This document shows, one piece after another, positions 55,233-64,000 of a stretch of DNA of 64,000 bases. The position numbers were made by a program, and so were the translations under genes. This stretch comes from Ryuthela nishihirai (taxonomy: Eukaryota > Arthropoda > Arachnida > Araneae > Heptathelidae): the NCBI GenBank assembly GCA_038380435.1, contig JAWZYU010000019.1:17881801-17945800 (forward strand). Direction: 5' to 3'. The notes below the pieces were generated by a model. That model did no database searches. It had not been told where the DNA came from and worked only from the letters and a program-made list of their open reading frames with translations. Within the stretch, counting starts at the first letter, position 1, and each line of letters starts with the position of its first letter.

Positions 55233-55272
55233 TATAAAAGCAGCTACAACATCAATGAAACCGAATATTCAG
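55233..55272 (+). promoter_or_regulatory. TATA-like core promoter of gene copy 2
   Basis: TATAAAAG (55233-55240) is followed 30-38 bp later by ATTCAGCAGTTCC, an initiator-like sequence conserved at the matching place in copy 1 (TTCAGCAATTCG at 49850). Spacing is slightly long, so the start site is approximate. Confidence 0.35.
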
Positions 55273-56971
55273 CAGTTCCTCTCTGGGATCCAGTCCCATT
55301 CTTCACATACTGCTTCGACAAATCTACTTCAGTTTTGACGTTAAAATGAATTTTGTATCAATGTTTATTTTCATTTATTACATTGTACTTATATATATGA
55401 CAAATAAAATGTAATAAACGTAACTAAACATTTTTGTTCTTTTAGTAGCACCCCAATTATTAGCTCACAGCAAACGTAATATTTTTCTTTCTGCTGAACG
55501 CCAAAAATGTTTGTGTATTCTAGACATTGTTAGTTTGTTAATATGTCGGGAGAGAAGGGTATTATACACTTAAGAAGGCAATTTCAGTTAAAAAATGTCA
55601 ATATAATTGTCATATATGAGCATTGTTTCTTTCAACATTGTAATATATTATCACTAATAAAAATAAAGCTTGTTAACTTAATTATTGTAGTTAATTATCT
55701 TCAGGGATTCTTGGTTTCATATTGTCCCGATTCTACGATAATGCCATTTAGACCATTGTCGGCAAAACTTACTCAAATGTAGAAAAAAACCTTCTTTTCA
55801 AATTTTGGTAATTACATCTAAATTTTAACTGATTTAATAACTGGTGATACTTTAAAATGCAGTTTCCATCACCACTTCTCGGAATTAATTAATAAGGGTA
55901 AAATCTCTTTGGAGAAAGTATATTTTTCTATGACCGTCCTTTCTGCTTTAACTTGATTGTTATCTACTATCAATTAAAAATAATAAATACTATTTAACCA
56001 GCTCTATGAAAGACCTAAATCGCTTTTCACACTTTATTAATAAGAACTTCTCGTTTTGTGCTTTCGAAGAGTAAAAATCGATTGCATAAAGAATGTATAT
56101 TTTAATGTTTATTTTTATTTTAAAAAAATGAGAACTTAATTTTAAGGTTTCGAAAGAGTCCAGAAAATCTATTTCTTATTATTTTATGTTCCTCTTTTTG
56201 TTCAGATCATCGCCGCCCTCAAGACGTGGACATATGTACCAAGCATTGAGGGCAGTGCCAATGAAGGCCTGGACCTGGACATATGAGCAGACTGGACAGC
56301 CCTCAAGACGTGGACATATGTACCAAGTATTAAGGGCAGTACCCTTGAGGGCAGTGCCAATGAAGATCTGGACCTGGACAGATGTAGCCCTTGAAGACCT
56401 GGACCTGGATAGATGTACCCCATGAAGACCTGGACCTGGATAGATGTACCCCATGAAGACCTGGACCTGGACAGAAGAACTCTTACAGATGTGCCCCGTG
56501 AAGGGAAGAAGGCGAAAACGGGTGACAACAACGGTGCTTATTTAAATATTTTTGTATTCAATCAGAAATTGAAATTGTCTTCGTTCAATTTAGTTTAGAA
56601 ATATCTTTCTCTATATGTTCGTGTACATGTGTTCATACATATGAATTTTGTGAATTGAATTCTCATACGAACTTTCATTTCCTCTCCAGATATAAAGTTG
56701 CACCCGTACGAGCCTCCAAAGAGGCTGATGTCAATGAAGCACGAGCACAATTTCCCCCTAACGAAGGTAAACTTTTTTTTTGAGTATTGCATTTCATATA
56801 TTTGTATTCAATATTGTATTCATTATCTCAATTACTTGGCTAGAAGTGTAATTTTTCATTTTATATTGAAATTGCTGTTTCATGTCTATTATTCTCAAGT
56901 AAATTAGACTTTCTGATTTGTCGTGATCTGAGAACACAGAACAGAAATCGGGCTTCGGGCCACGTCTGTAA
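55271..56971 (+). pseudogene. Putative small secreted-peptide gene, copy 2, with expanded exon
   Basis: Exon 1 has ATG at 55346 encoding MNFVSMFIFIYYI, a hydrophobic signal-like start, followed by GTACTT. Exon 2 (56206-56533) follows TTTTTGTTCAG and ends at an ACG/GTGCTT donor. It is 328 bp against 100 bp in copy 1, because of repeated roughly 31-bp GACCTGGACCTGGA and AAGACGTGGACATATGTACC units. Its end again encodes VPREGKKAKTGDNN. Exon 3 (56690-56766) encodes IKLHPYEPPKRLMSMKHEHN and then FPLTK, with donor GTAAAC. A possible last exon (56933-56971) would be in phase and encode NTEQKSGFGPRL then stop. No frame passes through the expanded exon from the start, so this copy may be non-functional or alternatively spliced. 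The function is unknown. Confidence 0.4.
56215..56480 (+). repeat. Minisatellite within exon 2 of gene copy 2
   Basis: Repeats built from GACCTGGACCTGGATAGATG and CCCTCAAGACGTGGACATAT. The last three roughly 31-bp units are almost identical. The unit appears to derive from the GTGGATAGATGTACCCCGTG stretch present once in copy 1. Confidence 0.9.
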
Positions 56972-57014
56972 AAATTTGTAAAATGGTTACATAATGTGAA
57001 CAAATTTAGTGTTT

Positions 57015-57280
57015 TAATTTTGTGATTTTAAATTAGTGTGGATAGCCATAATTTCGCGAGTTTTGAGTATTGCTTTCACATAGGCCTTTTCTCGCTGAAT
57101 AGTATGTTAAGCTTAGTAGCTTGTGAGGCCTGATCTTGTTCAGCCTTTAGCTGCATAGACTCTCCAATTTTGTGTACAGGGAGATTGAAATTTCGAATAT
57201 TTCCCATGGATAGGGGGATATCCTATTAGGGATCCTTTATCCGTTGGAAAGCAGAGATTTGCATAATACAAAAATTAACC
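57015..57280 (-). repeat. Inverted repeat IR-A, right copy
   Basis: On the minus strand it matches 48985-49215 in order: ATTATGCAAATCTCTGCTTT, AACGGATAAAGGATCC, GGATATCCCCCTATCC, and on to GCGAAATTATGGCTATCC. The two copies flank the duplicated gene pair 8 kb apart. Confidence 0.75.
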
Positions 57281-58542
57281 GACTGAAGACTATAAAAACT
57301 CTATTGTTGGTAATCAGTTTTCAAACCAAATATTTGCCAATGAGATTTACTTAACTCTCAGTTAAGTGTTTGGAGAGTGCTATTTCAGTGCATCAAGTGG
57401 GAAATCAGTAATCCCACTCTTCATTTGCTGCTCAAATAAAGCTACCACAAAAGTGGCTCCCTGGGACTGAGGAATCACAACTTCTATCTAAAGAATCTAA
57501 AGAAACGAAAATTGTCTAGAATAAGAATATAATGATTGCTTAAGGATCTGTTTTCTAACTCACACTGAGCTTTCTCCAACGGCTTACTGGATGTCGCTGA
57601 ATTGGTGGGAGGTGGGATTTACAGGGTTAAGGGGTCACCTGGGTCAGATGACTGAGTAAGCGAAGGTGTAGTTTGCCTCCTACATCAACTGGAACCTGTT
57701 AATTCGTGACAGAGGGTTGAGGTTAAGGTGTATTTTTTTTTCATTTTTAAACTGAACAAGTGCTCACTTCGGGATCATTCATTCTTGTGAGTCAGCAGAC
57801 CTTCCTGATCACCAGCCATTAGTGGCGAAAGCTCTAATGGAAAGTCGCTTGTCGAGAAGTGAAGGTGATTCATTCGAACGAGGTTTCTGCTAATGAGAAC
57901 AAGATCTAACCATTTTTGATTAGATGTTGCCCAAGACACCATAAAATATTTCCCATTAAATTCACTCAGTCACTCAACAGGAAATAGATTCTGATTGAGG
58001 CTTTAATAAAAGTTTTATAGTAATAATGTATTAATGGCTGTCTTAGAATGGGTAGTGTATTATACGTTAAAAACTTAAGACTAATGAATTCACTTACTTG
58101 CAAGTAACTTTCCTAATATTTCGACCCCTGACTGGGGTCGTCCTCCGAGGAGGTAATCCCTCTTTTTCCTTCCACACTAACTGCCTATGTGTGGAAGGGT
58201 TTTCTCCAGGTTAGAGCAAAACACTCTGACATGGATGGTGCCTTGACGTGGCGTCAGAGCTTTTCACTAAACCATCCGGCAGACATCTTTTTTTATGTCA
58301 TAGTACTTATATTAATCTTTTGTAAACCTTCAATTTATTCCTTTATACAGTTGAAGAGATGTATTTCCTAGTAATTCAGTTTTATTTTACATTTTGCATA
58401 CATATAACTTTATGACGAACTAGCAGATTTACTCGGTGTTGCTTGGGTCTGAACTTTCTAAAATGTAGAGTAAATGGCCCTCCCCACGTCGCAATCTCTC
58501 ATTTGGCATAAATATCATTATACTCCATCTCCCCCTTCCGGG
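57281..58542. other. Unassigned sequence
   Basis: No gene recognised. A CGACCCCTGACTGGGGTCG palindrome lies at about 58122-58140. Confidence 0.4.
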
Positions 58543-58912
58543 AGGTGGGGGCTCAGTTGGTAGCGCCGAAGTCACATAATCTGTGGTTCCCAGGTTCGAG
58601 TCCCATCTGGTTCAGCGTTAAGATTTACCTCCGCAAAACGTCTTGCCCTGCTCACCGTCAGTAGGGGACACCGATGGGCTGCCGCCATATCGGATGGAAC
58701 GTTAAGCAGTGGCTCCGTGTGCGGGAGAGCCATACCCTGTGCATGTTAAAGAACCCACTGGATGACCATGATGGAAGACTACCATCTGTCTCCCAACAGC
58801 TGTTCCAATGGGTCCCCTCCCCCAACCTTCTCTAAGCCATCAGAGGCCTTGTGACCTGCCATTTATCCTATTGTGTGAAAAAAAGTGTAGCTCAAAGGTA
58901 AACAACCCAACT
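58543..58912 (+). mobile_element. SINE1 copy, full length
   Basis: GTGGGGGCTCAGTTGGTAGC head, B box GGTTCGAGTCC, full body, and TAGCTCAAAGGTAAACAACCC end. One of the least diverged copies. Confidence 0.9.
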
Positions 58913-59599
58913 TTCCCCTCTAGGTAAAATTTTATCCCTCTCTTTCAGGGGAGAAAAGAAATGGACATAATTCGAGGTACATAATCCTTCCCACGTCAGA
59001 AGATTCTAAATCGATAAACGAAATTTCCTCGCTCAAAAAATCGAACTTTTCAAATCACTTCGTACCCACCGGATTCCTCGGATACAATTTGCCAGGCATA
59101 TGTAACTTTATATCAAAAGAAAATTAACTGTGATCTGAGGTGCATAAAAAATGTAAAGGTACAAAAATACTTTTATTAAACAAAATTATTTATTAGCATA
59201 ATATTTAAAACATTTATTAATGATATGTACTTCCTTTTATTAGCTTTTGCATATTTTTCGAATTAAGTTAATGGTTTAAACTTCCGATACGAATTTTGTA
59301 TTTGAAGCTTTCATTTCAACAAAGAGTCTCGTGTTCCGCTCGTGCTTAATTAGAACAACTTCAATATCCACGGACGACAGCGCTCATGACCCAGCAAACT
59401 GAACAATGAGTTTATTACCGTGATGCATTCATTATTTCAAATTCAATGGTGGTAACAGTTATTATGAACAATTTTCAATTGTTAACGTTTAATCACGGGA
59501 AATCAGTTATTAGTTTAGTCTGATTTATTCCTTTTTTCAAAATTATTGGTGGCAACAGTTATTTTGAATAAATTTCATGCTTTAATGTTAAGTCTATCG
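58913..59599. other. Unassigned AT-rich sequence
   Basis: No gene or known repeat. An internal phrase around TTCAAA-TT-ATGGTGG-AACAGTTATT is present twice (about 59438-59470 and 59540-59565), suggesting an old tandem duplication of about 100 bp. Confidence 0.4.
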
Positions 59600-59849
59600 C
59601 AGGGGTTCTCAAAGTGGGGTACGGGATAAAATTTTTTGAGGTACGTCGTGAAAACTCAAAAGTCGCTAGATCTAGTAACAAAGTCGCTAAGTTGGTAACA
59701 CTGCTGTGCAAAAATGTCCTTTTTTGTGTGTTTTATTTTATTCCCATCGTTATACTATAACTATAGTTTTATGTATCTATACAAGGTGTACGTCAGTTAC
59801 ATACACATTTCAAGGGGATACATGAAGCATAAAATGCTGAGAACCATTG
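59600..59849. mobile_element. hAT-like MITE
   Basis: The left end CAGGGGTTCTCAAAGTGGGG and, on the opposite strand, the right end CAATGGTTCTCAGCATTTTA are typical hAT MITE termini. It is 250 bp with no coding. Flanking octamers (GTCTATCG and CTATAATC) are only partly alike. Confidence 0.65.
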
Positions 59850-60009
59850 CTATAATCAATTCTGAAATTATTAAGCAGTATTTTTATGTGTAACAAATCA
59901 ATATTTTTTCAATTGTGTATTAAAAAGTAAATTGAAAATAATGTAACAGCAGTGACTTCACATTTACATGTCAAAGAACTACGTTTCAGTGTAAAATAAA
60001 TTCTAAGAG

Positions 60010-60356
60010 TTTGGCCCTTTTACCTCTGAGCGGCATTTTTTGCAAACAATTGTCTAAGTGGTCAGCTCATAAGGATCCTAAAGGCTCGGAGAAGGCTGGG
60101 GGGAAGGGGACTTAATGGAGAGCTGTTAAGAGACAGATGGGAGCCTCACGTCAAAGCCATGCAGAGTATTCTTTGATGTACACAGGGTGTAGCTCTCCTG
60201 CACAAGAGGCCACGGATTTACATTCCATCCGACAGAAGGCTGACTTTCCAAACCGACGGGGTCCCCTACTTAACGCTGGCCAGGTGGGGACTCGAACCTT
60301 AGGGGATTAGAAAGTGCGAATTACTAGCCTAGCCCGCTAGCGACTGCCCCGTCGTG
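60010..60356 (-). mobile_element. SINE1 copy with 12-bp target-site duplication
   Basis: The minus strand runs from the head at about 60350 through B box GGTTCGAGTCC to the GGTAAAAGGGCCAAA end. AAATTCTAAGAG (59998-60009) and AAATTCTAAAAG (60357-60368) flank it, one mismatch. Confidence 0.85.
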
Positions 60357-60699
60357 AAATTCTAAAAGATTCCAGAGTGTAAAATAAACTGTATGTCTGA
60401 ATCTATTTGGAATCCACGCTTATTTTAAACTGACAGCATCTTCATATCTTTGTTTCTTATTGCAAAGCAAAAGCGCAAAACCAAGTAAGGGAAATGGCGC
60501 AATGGTAAGAACTGTTATTGCTGAATTATGTCTCTTTGATCCAGCTAAGAGTACGCACTTTTTAAGCCCAAATGACGATTGCTACTAGTGCCATCTGGTG
60601 GTGCTGAGTGGAAGCGTACACCCATTTGTCTCAACTTTCTCCGGTAAAACAATCTTTTCTGGACAACTATTTGAACCGTCAAGTATGAGGGCGTCTTAG
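60357..60699. other. Unassigned sequence
   Basis: No gene or repeat recognised. Confidence 0.4.
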
Positions 60700-60845
60700 A
60701 TTACCTCTTGGAGACTTCCCTTCTTATTCCTATTACTTTTTTTTTTTGGTTCAGGTTCCAGTTCTTCCTTTGAAACTTCGTCTTTCTTTCTATGGTCTTC
60801 GAGCTCCATTAAATCTTCATTGTTCATTTCCTTTGCCTGACATTG
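60700..60845 (-). pseudogene. Tigger/pogo-like transposase C-terminal fragment
   Basis: The minus strand reads AKEMNNEDLMELEDHRKKDE, then VSKEELEPEPKK. This is similar to the acidic MT/NDEDLxELE segment found after the DDE domain in Tigger-type transposases. Only about 45 codons are visible and no DDE motifs adjoin, so the assignment is tentative. Confidence 0.35.
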
Positions 60846-61499
60846 TAACAATTCAATAAAATAATTTTTCTCGAGATTTAATTCTAATCTCCCTGCGTGT
60901 TTCCATGAGATTATTAATTACATCTTGTTTTTCAAATCCGGTACAGCCTTGAACAAAGTGGAGGTGAGATTTTTTTCAGATATTAGACGATAATAAATGT
61001 GTTTCCCTGTATATCAGATATTAAAGACCGCAGAAGTCGAAGTACCTAAACTGTTTAAATAAAAAAAAGCCTAAACGCGTATCTATTGATCCGTATAACT
61101 CCAATCCGTCTAAGTCAATAACCTAGTGTATTTAATTTTATTGAAGGAATTGAATGCTATCGTATAAAGAGTGATCTTTATACTTCGGCCTCATGTGCTG
61201 GATTTGTAAAAAAAAAATTCTTTAAGTCGAAAGAGCTTAATCTCGTTCTCAATACTGCTGAGGAATTAAAGGACGAAACTATAAATGATGAAGAAGGCAA
61301 ATTCACATACGAAAAGGATAAAAAGCAATACTGCAGAGCAGCTTAAACTTTACAATCATTATTATGTATATTAGCAATAAAGTATCTCAACTAAATTAAT
61401 TCAATGCTTTCTAATTCTCAGAAACACTGAAGAAACTTATTAGTAGCGAATTATACCAAAACGATTACCTCTTATTGAAACTGAATAAATAACTTTATT
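60846..61499. other. Unassigned sequence
   Basis: A Lys/Glu-rich plus-strand stretch at about 61220-61345 (LNLVLNTAEELKDETIND) reads like a protein fragment, but I do not recognise it. Confidence 0.35.
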
Positions 61500-61998
61500 T
61501 GCAAAATTAAAGCTCTAAATACTTTGCTTAGATTAGATATCATCTCTGGAGAGACAGATGATGACAACACTGCTTAAGTTTCGTGTACGTATTAGTCTTT
61601 AAATTAGAATTTTTGATTCCCAAAAACCGAACAGCGGTCTTTCAACCAGAAGGATAATTCGATTCTCGCCCATCCCTGACGCAAAAGAGGCAGAAAGGCA
61701 GTTAGTAATCGAAGAATAATTGACATTTAAAAATAAAAATATTGCAGATAATATTAAAGTTGCTCTTCTTGGATTCAAGGTCAAAGACTATCTTAATACG
61801 CTTTAAATGTCAGCGCTTCCGGCATGTTACAGCCACTTGCTATAGCAGGATAAGGGAATGGTTGGTGATCAAGCCTAGTTCACCCAATAGTAAAGGAGCT
61901 CACCTTGCAACATGACCAAGATGTCCAAACAAGATTAGTATCGGTATCACAGAAGTCATCTTCATAAAAGAAGGAATTACTTTGGCTGAAGCTGTCAG

Positions 61999-62042
61999 CG
62001 TTTGAAGACGTTGTGTTAATGAAAATACAACGTCTTCAAACG
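61999..62042. repeat. Perfect 16-bp hairpin
   Basis: CGTTTGAAGACGTTGT (61999-62014) pairs with ACAACGTCTTCAAACG (62027-62042) around a 12-nt loop. Confidence 0.95.
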
Positions 62043-62115
62043 AAACGCCTGACACGATTCAAGATACCAGTGAATCGTATGACACATTATTGATTCACGA
62101 ATTAGTCGTTCTAAT

Positions 62116-62446
62116 CAGGGCTGCACCTTGACCTTCTGAGGCCCTAAGCTAAGGCATATTTAAGAGGCCATAAGCTATTCAAATGTAAGAGGACCAAAAA
62201 AAATCGAAAGTCAAAATATATATCATTATTCTGATGAGGGGAACATAAAAAAATAAAAAAGAAATTAAAGTGGTGAAAACACTATTCTAGCATTGGTAAT
62301 TAAAGATGAAGTGTTTGCACAATAGATTACGATTTTTTTTCTCCATATTTAATACATTAAAAACTTGAAATACATTTCTTTGAGACCTCTGATATCGTGA
62401 GGCCCTAAGCTGTAGTTTAGTTAGCTTTTGCGTAAGTCCGGCCCTG
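62116..62446. mobile_element. hAT-like MITE
   Basis: Ends CAGGGCTGCACC and, opposite strand, CAGGGCCGGACT. Inside, GAGGCCCTAAGCT occurs near both ends (62139 and 62399) in the same orientation. TTCTAA is found beside both borders (GTTCTAAT before, ATTTCTAA after), consistent with an 8-bp duplication that has drifted. Confidence 0.65.
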
Positions 62447-62624
62447 ATTTCTAATAAATGCGATGAGAAATGTGTCAGTAGATGTGGTGATAAACAGGGA
62501 GGCACAAAAGAAAAATGCAAGTTCTGCTGTTCATCAGAGAATCACATCAAAATCTAGTACTGTTAAATAGGAAAACATAACCTTTGCTAAGCTGACCATA
62601 TCCAATATAGAACAAAAATTAGAG

Positions 62625-62972
62625 CCGGGTGGGATACGAGACAATGATCTTTGATATCGATGCTAAAAGTGACTTCATATCTTTCACTTGAAGAAACAAA
62701 GAGCTTTATGAAATAATTAATTAATTATACTCGTAGCATACACTGCCATCTTCTTCAGGAAGCTGTTTCTAAGCAGAGAAGACACTCTTTTCAAGTGGTA
62801 CATATATTTCAGTTGTTAGCTGCAAGTAGAATGATTCATATCATTAAATAACGGAGATCTTGATCGGCGGCCTATAGCTCAGAGATCAGAGCACCTGACA
62901 TGATTTCAGGAGGTCGTGGTTTCGTATCCCATCTGTATAGACAATATTTCCTTTAAATTTGATAACGAGGCT
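62625..62972. mobile_element. Family-3 tRNA-like element, two inverted fragments
   Basis: A minus-strand fragment at about 62625-62660 (TCGTATCCCACCCGGCTCTA) and a plus-strand copy at 62852-62972 (GAGATCTTGATCGGCGGCCT, GAGCACCTGACATGATTTCA, GGTTTCGTATCCCATC, ACAATATTTCCTTTAAATTT) match the element at 10482-11280. The 190 bp between them are unassigned. Confidence 0.6.
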
Positions 62973-63254
62973 AAAAATGCAATTCAGAACGTCTCAAAAA
63001 TTGCCTAAACTTTATGAAACTGAGGCTTAACAAATAATTACAGAAATCTGAATGTTTTTTCCGTCATAGCATTTTCAAATGGAACTCTATAGAGTAAATA
63101 AGAAGAAATTCTTAAGAAACATACAGAATAACAAACTATTCTCATTTCTGCTCTTTCTGAGGAAAGGTCAAAATCTGTGATAGAAATCATCCAGTGCATA
63201 ACTTACATCTCTGGCATAAACAATAGTTCCAAAGGATGAGGAATCCCTTTTTTT
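62973..63254. other. Unassigned sequence
   Basis: AT-rich, with nothing recognised. Confidence 0.4.
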
Positions 63255-63402
63255 TTTGCCGAGTGGTCAGCGCGCTTGGCAACTGATCTAAGGGACCTGG
63301 TTTCGACTCCCGAATAAGTCATGGATGTTCGTGTTGTTTATCTGCTGAGGTTACTGTCAAACCTCTGTGGCAAGCAGCTGCTTGAGGGGGTATTTTTTTT
63401 AT
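63255..63402 (+). mobile_element. SINE2 copy with internal deletion
   Basis: GCCGAGTGGTCAGCGCGCTT head, GGTTTCGACTCCC B-box region, then a deletion of about 50 bp in the body before ACCTCTGTGGCAAGCAGCTG and the end. Confidence 0.85.
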
Positions 63403-63976
63403 TTCGGGGACACAGATTTCCCAGAAATAAAATTTTCCATCCTTTAAAGATACACGATTAAGGTATGTTTTATTCAAGGATGAATATAAACAGAACGATA
63501 TTTCCTCATTCATGCCTCTTTATAATCCAGGAGCTACTATCGAAGGACAGGAAGTTTTTGGTATCACTTACCGTTCCCTCGTTTGAGGACATTTCAAGTC
63601 CCATAACCAATTTGCGAATGCCAGTCTACTGACACCAAAGCTATCGAAGACTTCGCGAACTAACTAAACCTACCCTCTTTCAACAGAATACCTAAATCTA
63701 TCCTTTCTCAACAATAGATCTCCTACTTTTGAGCTAACAACGGAAAATTCGGTCTTGAAAATTTCCACTTCAATTTGTACCCCTTCCGTGATACTTTGGG
63801 CAGCTACTATTTCTCAATAATTATTTCCCCATCTCAATATCCAATCAAATACACTTATAAGCTAAAGCACAAAATTGGCAAGAACATTCGTGTTTGGAGA
63901 ACATATCTGTATCATTGCACATTCTGAAATAATTTCGCTCTACTATCGAGGATACAGTACAAAAAATATCAAATAT
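63403..63976. other. Unassigned sequence
   Basis: No gene or repeat recognised. Confidence 0.4.
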
Positions 63977-63978
63977 TA

Positions 63979-64000
63979 CACTGGTGCTCGATATTAAAGT
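63979..64000. mobile_element. Tc1-type terminal inverted repeat cut by window end
   Basis: After TA at 63977-63978 comes CACTGGTGCTCGATATTAAA, matching the terminus of the element at 4130-4979 with few changes. The rest of the element lies outside the window. Confidence 0.6.

Larger units (their letters stand above)
61600..62565 (+). pseudogene. Gag-like (LINE ORF1-type) remnant split by a hAT MITE
   Basis: Scattered plus-strand frames include PDTIQDTSESYDTLLIHELV before the MITE at 62116. After it come a Cys/His pattern DEKCVSRCGDKQ and EKCKFCCSSENHIK, which resembles the CCHC zinc knuckles of gag-like ORF1 proteins of Jockey/I LINEs. Upstream frames are broken. The MITE interrupts the pattern immediately before the knuckles. 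There is a 16-bp hairpin at 61999-62042 within the coding-like part. Confidence 0.4.

Overview
The window looks like AT-rich, repeat-dense nuclear DNA from an arthropod, most likely a chelicerate such as a spider. That placement is inferred from the mixture of RTE-like LINEs, Tc1/mariner and hAT elements, tRNA-derived SINEs, long introns and an arthropod-type hnRNP; nothing here fixes the species. No rRNA, genuine tRNA gene, CRISPR array or prokaryotic operon is present.

Region 1 (about 1-21.3 kb) carries the only confidently recognised host gene, an hnRNP A/B-type RNA-binding protein on the minus strand. Its RRM1 exon (6552-6812) and RRM2 exon (3443-3653) have clean splice sites and matching phase. 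A possible four-codon first exon lies at 21142-21153. The rest of the gene would run off the left edge. The intron between the RRM exons holds two Tc1-type elements. The putative 14.3-kb first intron holds several decayed LINE copies, a Tc1 element invaded by a SINE-like element that is itself invaded by another SINE, a mariner, and a tandem repeat just inside the presumed promoter.

Region 2 (21.5-38.1 kb) has an RNase H-bearing LINE remnant, a 3.6-kb degenerate RTE-like LINE (22711-26340), a Tc1 remnant, a broken copy of a poorly understood repetitive protein gene bounded by imperfect terminal inverted repeats (29.1-31.4 kb), a 24-bp minisatellite, and the best-preserved LINE (34452-38045, minus), which is interrupted by one apparent single-base deletion.

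Region 3 (38-48.6 kb) is mostly non-coding: nested hAT-like MITEs, a perfect hairpin, SINEs and poly-G runs. Region 4 (48.6-57.3 kb) contains a diverged tandem duplication of a small multi-exon gene that may encode a secreted, cysteine-free peptide. One copy has a minisatellite-expanded exon, and both are bounded by inverted copies of a repeat of roughly 230-270 bp. A satellite with a period of about 120 bp lies inside one copy. Region 5 (57.3-64 kb) holds more SINEs, hAT MITEs, a Tigger-like fragment and a gag-like LINE ORF1 remnant split by a MITE. The window ends inside the terminal repeat of another Tc1 element.

At least four tRNA-related repeat families are visible. SINE1 (about 390 bp, 12 copies) and SINE2 (about 205 bp, 7 copies) dominate, and several copies have perfect target-site duplications of 10-20 bp. 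Boundaries of old elements are estimates made by eye.
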